Source: RGIG5612 sp045546255
Lineage (GTDB): Bacteria; Bacillota; Clostridia; Lachnospirales; Lachnospiraceae
Assembly (NCBI GenBank): GCA_045546255.1
Contig: JAZQCK010000077.1
Span: forward strand, 1 to 57,097
Direction of reading: 5' to 3'
DNA: 57,097 bases
Positions within the stretch are counted from its first letter, which is position 1. The number at the start of each line of letters is the position of its first letter. The notes under the pieces were generated by a model. It was given only the letters and a program-made list of their open reading frames with translations. It made no database searches and was not told where the DNA came from. This document shows positions 8,261 to 16,049 of this stretch, one piece after another. The position numbers and the translations under genes were made by a program.

Positions 8261-9202
8261 ATGAAAGTATTAGGATTAGTAATCGGAAGAAGAAATGAGA
8301 CCGGCGAATATATCGCAAAGACCGCTCTCTTAGGCGCGCAGGAAGCCGGCTGTGAGGTCGAACTGATCAACTTAAGACAGCTTACGATCAAGCCGTGTAT
8401 TGAATGCAACCAATGCCAGGATCCGCCACTGGCTTATAACGGACAGTGCACAATGAAAGATGATTTCCAGTGGCTCGACGATAAGATCTTAGACAGCGAC
8501 GGAATCATCGTTGTTCTTCCGTCTTATGAAAAGACGATCCCTTCTGATTTTAAAGCATTGATGGACAGAACCGGTCCAAACCATGACATTACGATCCGTG
8601 AAGTCTTTGCAAAACGCAGAAAAGAAGAGAATATCCAGGATGGCAGAAGCATCGATGAGAGATCCTTCAAACGTCGTCCGGTTGCGTTTATCGGACACGG
8701 CGGAAGCGACTGGTGCAGTCTGAACCTTCCGCTTCAGAAACTCTGGGCAATCCCGATGGGCTTCAATATCGTTGATGAAAAGTATTATAAGTGGAATGTC
8801 ATGCTCCGCACCGAGGATGATAAGCTGGCAGAGATCAAAGAATGCGGTAAGCATGTCGGCGAATGTGTCATGAACGGAACTGCGGAGTATGTGGGACCGA
8901 AAGGCATCTGCCCATGCTGCCACGCAGAAGAATTCAAGATCAACGACCTTGCAACTGGCGCGATCGAGTGTCTTGTCTGTGGTATGCCGGGTAAGCTGGA
9001 AAGCGATGGGAACGGCGGATTAACCCCGGTCTTTAACGAAGAAGATAAGAAACATTCCCTGATCACAGATGAAGGCCGTATGCAGCACTTGAAGGATATG
9101 CTTGCAACCGGATCGAAACTCCGTAATTTAGACCGCACGGAAATGGATGCACGAAATGAAGCGATGAAGAACGTTCTGGTTCCAAGCAGACCGGAGAAAT
9201 AG
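8261..9202 (+). CDS. Flavodoxin-like NAD(P)H-dependent FMN reductase with cysteine motifs (iron-sulfur flavoprotein-like)
   Basis: 313-aa protein. ATG 8261 is preferred to 8249 because GGAGAA lies 4 nt before it. The N-terminal half is a flavodoxin fold (MKVLGLVIGRRNETGEY, then GIIVVLPSYEKTIPSDFKALMDRTG). It carries the compact CxxCxxC motif of iron-sulfur flavoproteins (CIECNQCQDP at about 46-55, with a further Cys in NGQC). The C-terminal part adds a second cysteine set (CPCC near 213, CLVCGMPG near 233) resembling a zinc ribbon, which ordinary WrbA/Isf proteins lack. It is cytosolic. It begins a cassette with the fumarate-reductase-type flavoprotein 22 nt downstream, so it may pass electrons to it (inference). 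Confidence 0.78.
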   Translation: MKVLGLVIGRRNETGEYIAKTALLGAQEAGCEVELINLRQLTIKPCIECNQCQDPPLAYNGQCTMKDDFQWLDDKILDSDGIIVVLPSYEKTIPSDFKALMDRTGPNHDITIREVFAKRRKEENIQDGRSIDERSFKRRPVAFIGHGGSDWCSLNLPLQKLWAIPMGFNIVDEKYYKWNVMLRTEDDKLAEIKECGKHVGECVMNGTAEYVGPKGICPCCHAEEFKINDLATGAIECLVCGMPGKLESDGNGGLTPVFNEEDKKHSLITDEGRMQHLKDMLATGSKLRNLDRTEMDARNEAMKNVLVPSRPEK

Positions 9203-9224
9203 GATTAGTAAAGAGGAGATCATA

Positions 9225-10688
9225 ATGTCTAACATCAGTTGTGATGTGGCAGTCGTTGCAGCAGGTCCTGCAGGCTTAGCAGCAGCAATCGCCGCAGCAG
9301 AAAATGAAAAGAAAGTCATCATCTTTGAAAAGGCAGCTGTCACTGGTGGAACTGCCAACATGGGCATGGGACCGTTTGCAGTCGAAAGCCCACTGCAGAA
9401 AGATATGATGGAAAGCCTCACAGTAGAAAAAGCTTTTGAGGAATATATGCGTGAGACCCGCTGGCATGTGGATGCGAGACTGGTGAAGAACTATTTTGAA
9501 AAATCAGGCGACACGATCCAGTGGCTTCAGGATATGGGGGTTCAGTTTGCCGGTGCAAAGAAATATTTCCCGGGCTCTCACAGAACCTGGCATATGGTCA
9601 TGCCGGAAGATGGCGGAATTCCAGGGCCAAGAAGTGCAGGCGCAATGTGTAAGCGCATGACGGAAAGAGCAGTGGAACTGGGCGTTGAGATCCGCATGGA
9701 GACTCCGGTTAAGAAAATCTTAAAAGACGGAGAGAAAGTTTGCGGAGTCCTTGCCGTGGATAAAACCGGTGAAGAGATCACCTGCGAAGCGAAAGCGGTT
9801 ATCATTGCAACAGGCGGTTTTGGAAATAATGTGGAAATGATCAAAGAATATACCGGCTATACTTTTGGAACGGATATGTTCAATTTCCGTATTCCGGGCG
9901 TGGATGGCGACGGATTGAAAATGGCTTGGGAGGCAGGCGCAGGCAAGGGTCGGATGAGTATGGAAAAGATCACGCATCTTGTAGCCGGCGCAAAGAATGA
10001 TATGTTCCTTCCTCTCAGCAATATCTTTAACCAGCCGAACCTGATCGTTAACTTAGAAGGCCACCGGGTGATGAATGAGGAGCTCTTGGAAAACACCTCT
10101 TATGCAGCTAATGTGATCGATATCCAGAAAGAACGTAAAGTCTTTTCAATTCTGGATAAGCGGATTATCGGAGCTTATAAGAGAAATGGGGTCGACGTTC
10201 CGAATGATATGACCAAGATGTTTGGAAATATCGTGGAATACTTTGAGCAGATGATGCCGAAGGCAGTAGAGGCGGCCCCGGAGAGCATGATCATTGCGGA
10301 CTCTCTGGAAGAACTGGCAGAGAAGATGGGCTGCCCGGTGGGGGAACTCCAAAAGACAATTGATGAGTACAACGAAAGCTGTGAGGAAAACTGGGATCAG
10401 GTTTTTGGGAAAGACAGAAGATTCCTTCGTCCGATCGAAACGGCTCCATTCTATGCGGCCGCAATCTCCATCGGAGCGTATGGTTCCTTAGGTGGCATCC
10501 TGATCGACTCCGACCTTCGCGTCTTAAATGAGGAGCATATTCCGATACCGGGATTTTATGGTGCCGGCAGTGATGTCAACGATATCTATGATGGGTCTTA
10601 TGTATTCACCTTCCCGGGAAACACGATGGGATTTGCAATCAACTCTGGCCGCATGGCAGGAGAAAATGCAGCAGAGTATCTTGGATAA
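9225..10688 (+). CDS. FAD-dependent fumarate reductase/ketosteroid dehydrogenase-type flavoprotein
   Basis: 487-aa FAD_binding_2 family oxidoreductase. The N-terminal dinucleotide motif is VAAGPAGLAAAIAAAE (about 9-24), followed by the acidic strand end IIFEKA and the GGT block. FAD-contact sequences include IATGGFGNN near 190, and at the C-terminus GSLGGILID, GFYGAGSDVND and TMGFAINSGRMAGENAA. There is no Tat signal, heme domain or FMN-attachment domain, so it is cytosolic. Members reduce or dehydrogenate C=C bonds in fumarate, urocanate, acrylates or steroids; the substrate is not readable. The start follows AAAGAGGAGAT. It is probably co-transcribed with the flavodoxin-like gene. Confidence 0.87.
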   Translation: MSNISCDVAVVAAGPAGLAAAIAAAENEKKVIIFEKAAVTGGTANMGMGPFAVESPLQKDMMESLTVEKAFEEYMRETRWHVDARLVKNYFEKSGDTIQWLQDMGVQFAGAKKYFPGSHRTWHMVMPEDGGIPGPRSAGAMCKRMTERAVELGVEIRMETPVKKILKDGEKVCGVLAVDKTGEEITCEAKAVIIATGGFGNNVEMIKEYTGYTFGTDMFNFRIPGVDGDGLKMAWEAGAGKGRMSMEKITHLVAGAKNDMFLPLSNIFNQPNLIVNLEGHRVMNEELLENTSYAANVIDIQKERKVFSILDKRIIGAYKRNGVDVPNDMTKMFGNIVEYFEQMMPKAVEAAPESMIIADSLEELAEKMGCPVGELQKTIDEYNESCEENWDQVFGKDRRFLRPIETAPFYAAAISIGAYGSLGGILIDSDLRVLNEEHIPIPGFYGAGSDVNDIYDGSYVFTFPGNTMGFAINSGRMAGENAAEYLG

Positions 10689-10727
10689 TCGTCTGAAATC
10701 ATTTATAATCTGAGTCATGAAATTGAC

Positions 10728-10758
10728 TATGAGCCGCGCAGATATTGGGCGGCTCATA
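10728..10758 (+). other. Hairpin between flavoprotein and SnoaL-like gene
   Basis: A 10-bp stem TATGAGCCGC (10728-10737) pairs with GCGGCTCATA (10749-10758). There is no U-run, so it is more likely an mRNA-processing or attenuating hairpin than a full terminator. Confidence 0.55.
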
Positions 10759-10794
10759 AGTACTGTGGCGAGGGCACTTATACAGGAGGCAGAC

Positions 10795-11163
10795 ATGACA
10801 AATAAAGAACTGGTAATGAAGTTTATTGATGAGGTGTTTAATGCGCATGATCTTTCCAAACTGGATGAGTTTATGCATGATGACTATATGCAGCACAGCT
10901 GGGAAGTCAAAGATGGAAAAGAAGGATTTAAGGAGTTTGCAGAGCATTTCTTTGGCGCAGAACCATATATGGATGTAAAGAAGGTCTTTGAATCGGACGA
11001 TGATTGTGTCGCAGTTTTCTTCCAGTGTCATTTTAAGGATGGAAAGAGCGCAAAGGTCGTTGATATGTACCGGATCGAAGATGGAAAACTCGCAGAACAC
11101 TGGGATGTTTTGACTATGATCAGGGAAGATGACGCGATCAATAACGGGCGTGGAAGTTTTTAA
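10795..11163 (+). CDS. SnoaL-like (NTF2-fold) polyketide cyclase family protein
   Basis: 122-aa protein beginning MTNKELVMKFIDEVFNAHD. ATG 10795 has ACAGGAGGCAGAC directly before it; an in-frame ATG at 10717 is open but lacks a site. The fold signature is the helix-rich first 30 residues followed by DEFMHDDYMQHSWEVKDGKEGF and the strands VAVFFQCHFKDGK and YRIEDGKLAEHWDV, typical of SnoaL/ester cyclase-like proteins. It is cytosolic and small. Members isomerise, hydrate or bind small organic molecules, so it may act on the same substrate as the flavoprotein upstream (inference). Confidence 0.8.
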   Translation: MTNKELVMKFIDEVFNAHDLSKLDEFMHDDYMQHSWEVKDGKEGFKEFAEHFFGAEPYMDVKKVFESDDDCVAVFFQCHFKDGKSAKVVDMYRIEDGKLAEHWDVLTMIREDDAINNGRGSF

Positions 11164-11172
11164 AATTCGCTA

Positions 11173-11201
11173 TTTACAAAGAAAATACTTGGTGATATAA
11201 T
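11173..11201 (+). promoter_or_regulatory. Promoter of the tRNA operon
   Basis: TTTACA (11173-11178), 17-bp spacer, perfect TATAAT (11196-11201), 31 bp before tRNA-Gly. A small hairpin, TGTCAC...GTGACA (11201-11219), overlaps the start region. Confidence 0.85.
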
Positions 11202-11232
11202 GTCACAAGTCGCGTGACATGCGCCACTTATT

Positions 11233-11303
11233 GCGGGTGTAGTTCAATGGTAGAACACCAGCCTTCCAAGCTGGATACGTGGGTTCGATTCCCATCACCC
11301 GCT
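11233..11303 (+). tRNA. tRNA-Gly (TCC)
   Basis: Acceptor GCGGGTG pairs with CACCCGC, the T-loop is GTTCGATTC, and the anticodon loop CTTCCAA reads TCC. The 3' CCA is not encoded. First of five tRNA genes. Confidence 0.96.
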
Positions 11304-11334
11304 TTTAGTTTCCTCAAGGGAACTAGGCACAAGT

Positions 11335-11408
<74 letters not shown>

Positions 11409-11440
11409 TTCGACCGGCAGGGTCAGATAGATACTCATAT

Positions 11441-11515
<75 letters not shown>

Positions 11516-11555
11516 CTCAATAAGGGCAGCACCTTACCAGATAGACTTTTTGTTT

Positions 11556-11627
11556 AGGGCTATCGCCAAGCGGTAAGGCACAGGACTTTGACTCCTGCAT
11601 TCGCAAGTTCGAATCTTGCTAGCCCTG
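11556..11627 (+). tRNA. tRNA-Gln (TTG)
   Basis: Acceptor AGGGCTA pairs with TAGCCCT. The anticodon arm CAGGA-CTTTGAC-TCCTG reads TTG. CCA is not encoded. Confidence 0.95.
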
Positions 11628-11658
11628 TTCCTCTTTAAGAGGGTTGATAATTCAATAT

Positions 11659-11731
11659 GGGCGTGTAGCTCAGGTGGTAGAGCACTTGACTTTTAATCAA
11701 GTTGTCCGGGGTTCGAATCCCCGCACGCTCA
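11659..11731 (+). tRNA. tRNA-Lys (TTT)
   Basis: Acceptor GGGCGTG pairs with CACGCTC with one G-U pair. The anticodon arm CTTGA-CTTTTAA-TCAAG reads TTT. CCA is not encoded. Last gene of the tRNA operon. Confidence 0.96.
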
Positions 11732-11733
11732 TG

Positions 11734-11766
11734 AAAAAGACTCCAATTGATTTGGAGTCTTTTTTG
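11734..11766 (+). terminator. Terminator of the tRNA operon
   Basis: Stem AAAAAGACTCCA (11734-11745) pairs with TGGAGTCTTTTT (from 11753) and runs into six T. The A-rich 5' arm lets it also serve the convergent minus-strand acyltransferase gene. Confidence 0.92.
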
Positions 11767-11785
11767 TATATTCTTCAGTATTCTT

Positions 11786-12808
11786 TTAAGTCTGTGGTTT
11801 CTTTATCCTTTTTAAAAGCGGTTTATAGGCCAGATTCAAAAGGAATGCTACAAGGACAGAGCAGATCACGCAGATCAGATAATGGACGATATAATTGGCG
11901 GCTTTTGACGGAAACAATTTCCATCCATTGATCCAGAGTTTCAAAAGGATGCGGTGGAGAAGGTAGACAAAGTAGGACTGCTGCGCCACCCAGAAAATGA
12001 ATTTTGCGAAGCGACCTTCCGGTCTTAATTTGATACTGCCAAGCAGCAGATAAAGCCCAACAACATAAAGCGTATAAAGCGGCGCCAGGTCATGTGCGTT
12101 GTAGCTGTAATACGGCATCTTAAAGGTCCAGATCGCATTAACCGCAAATGCGACAAAGCCCGCTATGATCAGGAACTTCTTAGAAGAAGCATTTTCCCAG
12201 GTTCTGTGCGCATAATAGCCCAAATAGTAGTAATAGGAAAAGCCAAGCAAAAACCAGCTGTTGTAGCCGAAGCCGAGACCTGCATTCTTCCCTATATATA
12301 CGGAAAAGATCTCCCAGAGAAGTCCGACGGCCGCAAGCAGGTGGAGTTCATTGTTGCTCATGTGCCGGACCATTTTCCCGAGGAAGGGGGCTCCAAGCGT
12401 CAGCCCGACCAAAGCGAACATGAACCAAAGATAACCGTCGTTCCAGTCCCCGAGGACCCCTTTTAAAAGCCCTAAGAAAAAAGTACCTGCGGTATAGGCC
12501 TTTTCGCTTTTATAAAAGTCGACCCAGAACGAAAGCCCGCCGAAGATAAGCAACGGAATAAACAGCGTAAAGAGCTTATTCTTATAGTATTTCAAAATCT
12601 CCCGGACGCCATCCAGCTTTTCTGCTAGTGCAAATCGTCCGCTCAGCATAAAGAACAGACCATTGCAGGCATAAAACACGGACAGGAACAGTTCCTGTCC
12701 GAAAGAGCCATTTTGATATGGTTTTGGGTTTGTATGCAGAGCTATCACAAATAACATCGCTACAACGCGGACGATATCATATCCGACGGCTCTTTTCGTT
12801 TCTTTCAT
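11786..12808 (-). CDS. Acyltransferase 3 family membrane protein (OafA/WecH-like)
   Basis: 340-aa polytopic protein with about ten membrane segments. It opens with the family signature RAVGYDIVRVVAMLFVIALH, including the conserved Arg and His of acyltransferase 3, followed by ACNGLFFMLSGRFAL. Members transfer acetyl or succinyl groups to exopolysaccharide, peptidoglycan or other surface glycans from the cytoplasmic side. No extracellular SGNH domain is fused. The target glycan is unknown. No clear ribosome binding site precedes the ATG. The MerR gene lies upstream in the same orientation with a 71-bp gap, so co-transcription is possible. Confidence 0.88.
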   Translation of the reverse strand: MKETKRAVGYDIVRVVAMLFVIALHTNPKPYQNGSFGQELFLSVFYACNGLFFMLSGRFALAEKLDGVREILKYYKNKLFTLFIPLLIFGGLSFWVDFYKSEKAYTAGTFFLGLLKGVLGDWNDGYLWFMFALVGLTLGAPFLGKMVRHMSNNELHLLAAVGLLWEIFSVYIGKNAGLGFGYNSWFLLGFSYYYYLGYYAHRTWENASSKKFLIIAGFVAFAVNAIWTFKMPYYSYNAHDLAPLYTLYVVGLYLLLGSIKLRPEGRFAKFIFWVAQQSYFVYLLHRILLKLWINGWKLFPSKAANYIVHYLICVICSVLVAFLLNLAYKPLLKRIKKPQT

Positions 12809-12879
12809 GTTCTAGCTTGACTCTAAATTTCTAATGCTTCTCAAAATGAATCATTCCATTGCTGCTTCATGGATGTCAA

Positions 12880-13704
12880 TTATTCTATCTTTATGGAAAG
12901 TTCTGCAACGAACTCGTTCACATCTTTTGTATGGAACGGACCGACTGCGATCTCAACAAACATTCCGGTCAGCGGTTTATAGCGGTGGTATTTCAAATAA
13001 TCGCTGACGATCTTATAGGAAGGAGCACAGTCGCCATAGAATGGTCCTTTATAGCACATGGAAATATACATTCCCGCCGGGCGGACAAAGAGCCGTTCTG
13101 ATTCACAGGGCTCAGCCAGTTTTGCCAGATTGTAATCAAACACTGGGAGGGGTCCCTTAAATGGCTCTTCGGAGTAGTATCCATGGAAATGGCGTTGAAT
13201 GTCAAAGCCGTTTTCTTTGCAGTATCTGTCCTGCTCGGAAGAACAGAGGACATCGCTGATGATAGGATCGTCATTGTCAAAAGGAACACGTAAAAACAGC
13301 TCTTCTTCACGGTAGGTGATCTGGGGCGTATCCAAAGGTTTGTTTACGAGGCTTTTCAGCTGATCTAGGCCTCTGGTCGTTCGTTCCCTTCGTAGTTTTA
13401 ACTGTTCTTGTTTCTCTTCGTTTCGGATATCGCTCGTTGTGAGCGCATCAAAGTAGTTTGAAAGCGTTTGCCTCGGCAGATAATCTTTGACTTCATGTAA
13501 AGAAAAACCGATTCTTGTAAGGTGGGCGATCAGCATGAAGGTATAGTAATCATGAGGCGTATAGCTGCGATAGCCGTTATTCGGATCGGTAAGCGGCGTA
13601 AGTAGGCCCTGCTTTTCATAATGGTAGAGAGTTTCCCTGGTCGTATCACAGAGCTTGATGAATTCTCCAATCGTAAAAACCTGGTTTTCACCAATCGATT
13701 GCAT
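12880..13704 (-). CDS. MerR family regulator with C-terminal effector-binding domain (BmrR-like)
   Basis: 274-aa regulator. The MerR DNA-binding domain covers about residues 8-78 (VFTIGEFIKLCDTTRETLYHYEKQGLL, then GYRSYTPHDYYTFMLIAHLTRIGFSLHEV). A dimerisation helix follows (about 85-125), then a GyrI-like ligand-binding domain (about 130-274), the layout of BmrR/BltR. The start has TCGGAGGAAT just upstream. Between this gene and the divergent FAD oxidoreductase lies a TTGACT-19-TACAGT promoter, the stretched spacing that MerR activators untwist (family knowledge), so this protein is the likely activator of the 13854-22588 cassette. Its ligand may be the substrate imported by the TRAP transporter. 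Confidence 0.92.
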   Translation of the reverse strand: MQSIGENQVFTIGEFIKLCDTTRETLYHYEKQGLLTPLTDPNNGYRSYTPHDYYTFMLIAHLTRIGFSLHEVKDYLPRQTLSNYFDALTTSDIRNEEKQEQLKLRRERTTRGLDQLKSLVNKPLDTPQITYREEELFLRVPFDNDDPIISDVLCSSEQDRYCKENGFDIQRHFHGYYSEEPFKGPLPVFDYNLAKLAEPCESERLFVRPAGMYISMCYKGPFYGDCAPSYKIVSDYLKYHRYKPLTGMFVEIAVGPFHTKDVNEFVAELSIKIE

Positions 13705-13725
13705 AATATTCCTCCGAAAAAGGTG

Positions 13726-13756
13726 TTGACTTCCGTCTTACACCAAAGTTTACAGT
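13726..13756 (+). promoter_or_regulatory. MerR-type promoter (19-bp spacer) of the FAD oxidoreductase/TRAP cassette
   Basis: TTGACT (13726-13731) and TACAGT (13751-13756) are separated by 19 bp instead of 17. This is the geometry of promoters activated by MerR-family proteins, and the hexamers are those of BmrR-type operators. It points to the FAD oxidoreductase start at 13854 and lies directly behind the divergent MerR gene. A near match precedes the paralogous flavoprotein gene at 56754. Confidence 0.8.
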
Positions 13757-13853
13757 GAAGCTAGAAAATAAGATGAGTGGATGCAAATTTAAGTATATTC
13801 ATTATAATTTTCAGACTTGTCACTGTCAATTTCAGCTTATATGGAGGTAGCCT

Positions 13854-15332
13854 ATGAGTAAGATTTTTATGGAGGAAGCCAGAAGCATCGAAGTCTTTGA
13901 CGAGTGCGATATCCTCGTCGTAGGCGGTGGTGCTGCCGGTCATTCTGCTGCACTTGCAGCAGCCAGGGCCGGGGCGAAAAACATTGTGCTCTTAGAGCGC
14001 TATGGTTACATGGGCGGCGATGTTACCGGCGGCTATGTCATCATGGTGCCGAACCTGACTTGGAGGACAAAATCTTTTGTCAGAGGAATTCAGGAAGAAT
14101 GGTTTACCAGACTTTCTAAGATTCCTGGCGCAGTTCTCGGTGCCGAAGGAGATGAGATCGGAAGTGAAGATCCGGATGTGATCCACAAATGGGAGCCGAT
14201 CTGGGATGCAGTCAGCCGCGTAGAGGAAGTTCCGAAACGTGTTGTCCGTTCCGTTTATTTCGAGCCGAATCAGCTGAAGATCGAAATGGACAAAATGCTT
14301 CTGGAAGAAAAAGAAAACATCCGTGTTTACTGCCACACCTGGGCAGCTGCTCCGATTGTGGAGAACGATGCCGTCAAAGGTGTGATCTTTGAGAGCAAGG
14401 AAGGAAGAAAAGCGATCCTGGCTAAAGTTGTGATCGATGCGACCGGGGATGGAGACCTCTTCGCACAGACGAAAGCTCCATATGCAGCAGATGCAGATGC
14501 CGATACAAGATCTACAAATACAGCTATGGTCTTCCGTGTCACGAATGTAGATTATGAAGCATTCTTCCGGAATAACCAGAAAGATCCTTCCGCATTTGGA
14601 AAGATCGTAGGTCCGTTAAAAGGAATGTTAGGCCATTTGATCATGCCTCTTCCGACGCAGGACCCCAATATGGTCTGGTTTAATAACTGGATTGGACCGA
14701 TGGACTGCACGAAAGTCAAAGACCTTACAGCCACAGAGATGCTGGTGAGAGATAAGATTCGCGACATCATCGACTTTATGAGACATAACGCTGTTGGCTT
14801 CGAAAATGCAGAGCTTTATGATATTGCTCCGCAGCTCGGTGCAAGATGCAGCCGCCGCCTTCAGGGCGAATATGTGATGACGATGTCTGACTTTGCATTC
14901 CATCGCGAGTTTGATGATGTCATCGCATGGCACAGCACGATCTGCAGGATCAATGATTCTGCACCGATCGAGATCCCGTACAGAGCAATTCTTCCTCAGG
15001 GAGTCCAGAACCTGCTTTGCCCGGGACGTCATATCTCTTCTGACAATGTTGCGATTGACTGGCTGAACCTGATCCCGCAGTGTATTGGAACCGGGCAGGC
15101 AGCAGGCGTTGCAGCCGCAGTTGCAGTTACGGATCACAGTACAGTTCATGACGTCAACATTGAACGGGTACAGGATATCCTGGTGGAACAGGATGTTCCG
15201 CTACCGAGACGAACAGATGTTGATCCGGAACTTACGGAACTTTGCGAAGAACATAAATACGGACTCTACACGAAGCTTGCAAAACTTGCAGCAGAAGATC
15301 CGGAAGAGTTCGCAAAATACCGTCAGCCGTAA
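13854..15332 (+). CDS. FAD-dependent oxidoreductase (FAD_oxidored family, PF12831-like)
   Basis: 492-aa cytosolic flavoprotein. The N-terminal dinucleotide-binding motif is ILVVGGGAAGHSAALAAARAGA (about 20-41), then the acidic strand end LLERYGYMGG. A second FAD contact, VVIDATGDGDLFA, lies near 200, and the C-terminal block LCPGRHISSDNVAIDW plus IGTGQAAGVAAAVAV closes the FAD site. No signal peptide. This family contains many uncharacterised reductases found beside TRAP transporters. ATG 13854 follows TATGGAGGTAGCCT. It is the first gene of the cassette; DctQ starts 33 nt after its stop. A paralogue more than three-quarters identical over its first 110 residues begins at 56754. Confidence 0.9.
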   Translation: MSKIFMEEARSIEVFDECDILVVGGGAAGHSAALAAARAGAKNIVLLERYGYMGGDVTGGYVIMVPNLTWRTKSFVRGIQEEWFTRLSKIPGAVLGAEGDEIGSEDPDVIHKWEPIWDAVSRVEEVPKRVVRSVYFEPNQLKIEMDKMLLEEKENIRVYCHTWAAAPIVENDAVKGVIFESKEGRKAILAKVVIDATGDGDLFAQTKAPYAADADADTRSTNTAMVFRVTNVDYEAFFRNNQKDPSAFGKIVGPLKGMLGHLIMPLPTQDPNMVWFNNWIGPMDCTKVKDLTATEMLVRDKIRDIIDFMRHNAVGFENAELYDIAPQLGARCSRRLQGEYVMTMSDFAFHREFDDVIAWHSTICRINDSAPIEIPYRAILPQGVQNLLCPGRHISSDNVAIDWLNLIPQCIGTGQAAGVAAAVAVTDHSTVHDVNIERVQDILVEQDVPLPRRTDVDPELTELCEEHKYGLYTKLAKLAAEDPEEFAKYRQP

Positions 15333-15365
15333 CTGACATTAACCGGCAAAAGAAGGGAGAAACAA

Positions 15366-16049
15366 ATGAAAGTAATCAGAGCGATCAGCCGGTTTTTCGT
15401 CTGGCTGACCATGGTGTTCATAGCAGCATTGATGCTCATGATGGTTGCAGAAGTTGTGCTCCGAACGTTTTTTAACACGTCGATCCTCGGTGCGACCGAG
15501 TGGGCAGCATTACTGCTTCTGTTTGACCTCACGGCAATGGGTGCCGCTGTGTTATCCAACCGAATGATCAAGGTCAATATGGTGACCGTCCGTCTTCCGA
15601 AAAAAGTGCAGGTCATTTTGGATATCGTCCTGTTGTTCCTGTGCTTTGTAGCGATCGGCTATACCGCATGGAGACAGTTTATGTATTCCATGACGAGTAT
15701 GCATAACGGAGTCCGTTATTCAACGATCGGACTTCCGCAGTGGCCGTTCATTGCACTCTTTGCATTATCTTATGGCGTTGGTGCGATCACAGCATTAAGC
15801 GTTATGATCCGCAAGATCGTGAATGCGGTAAGAGGCAACTGGCTGAGAGAAGCGGAACTGGAAGATATGGATCCGGTCTTTGTATTTGGTAAAAATATTC
15901 CGCCGCGGATTCAGAAACTACTGAATGGGGAAAATCCGGGTGAGGCGAAGGATGGCGAGGTGCCACAGACTGCCGAAGGGCCGGATGTTACCGCGGAGAT
16001 GATAGAAACAGAAAAACAAGAAGACGATGGGAAAGGAGGCACAGAATGA
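15366..16049 (+). CDS. dctQ: TRAP transporter small permease (DctQ)
   Basis: 227-aa membrane protein with four hydrophobic segments (about 10-32, 45-66, 85-105, 123-145) and the DctQ-type stretch MVAEVVLRTFFNTSILGATEWA. The C-terminal tail of about 70 residues (from 155) is long, acidic and cytoplasmic, longer than in most DctQ proteins. The start follows AAGAAGGGAGAAAC. Its stop overlaps the DctM start by 4 nt (ATGA), indicating translational coupling and a 1:1 complex. Confidence 0.92.
   Translation: MKVIRAISRFFVWLTMVFIAALMLMMVAEVVLRTFFNTSILGATEWAALLLLFDLTAMGAAVLSNRMIKVNMVTVRLPKKVQVILDIVLLFLCFVAIGYTAWRQFMYSMTSMHNGVRYSTIGLPQWPFIALFALSYGVGAITALSVMIRKIVNAVRGNWLREAELEDMDPVFVFGKNIPPRIQKLLNGENPGEAKDGEVPQTAEGPDVTAEMIETEKQEDDGKGGTE

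Noticed and set aside
11644..11931. 95-aa open frame over tRNA-Lys
   Set aside because: It reads through the tRNA and its terminator and into the antisense of the acyltransferase gene; a chance frame.
12817..12822. Another TTGACT as a MerR-type promoter
   Set aside because: It lies between two minus-strand genes with no plus-strand gene after it and no -10 at 17-19 bp.
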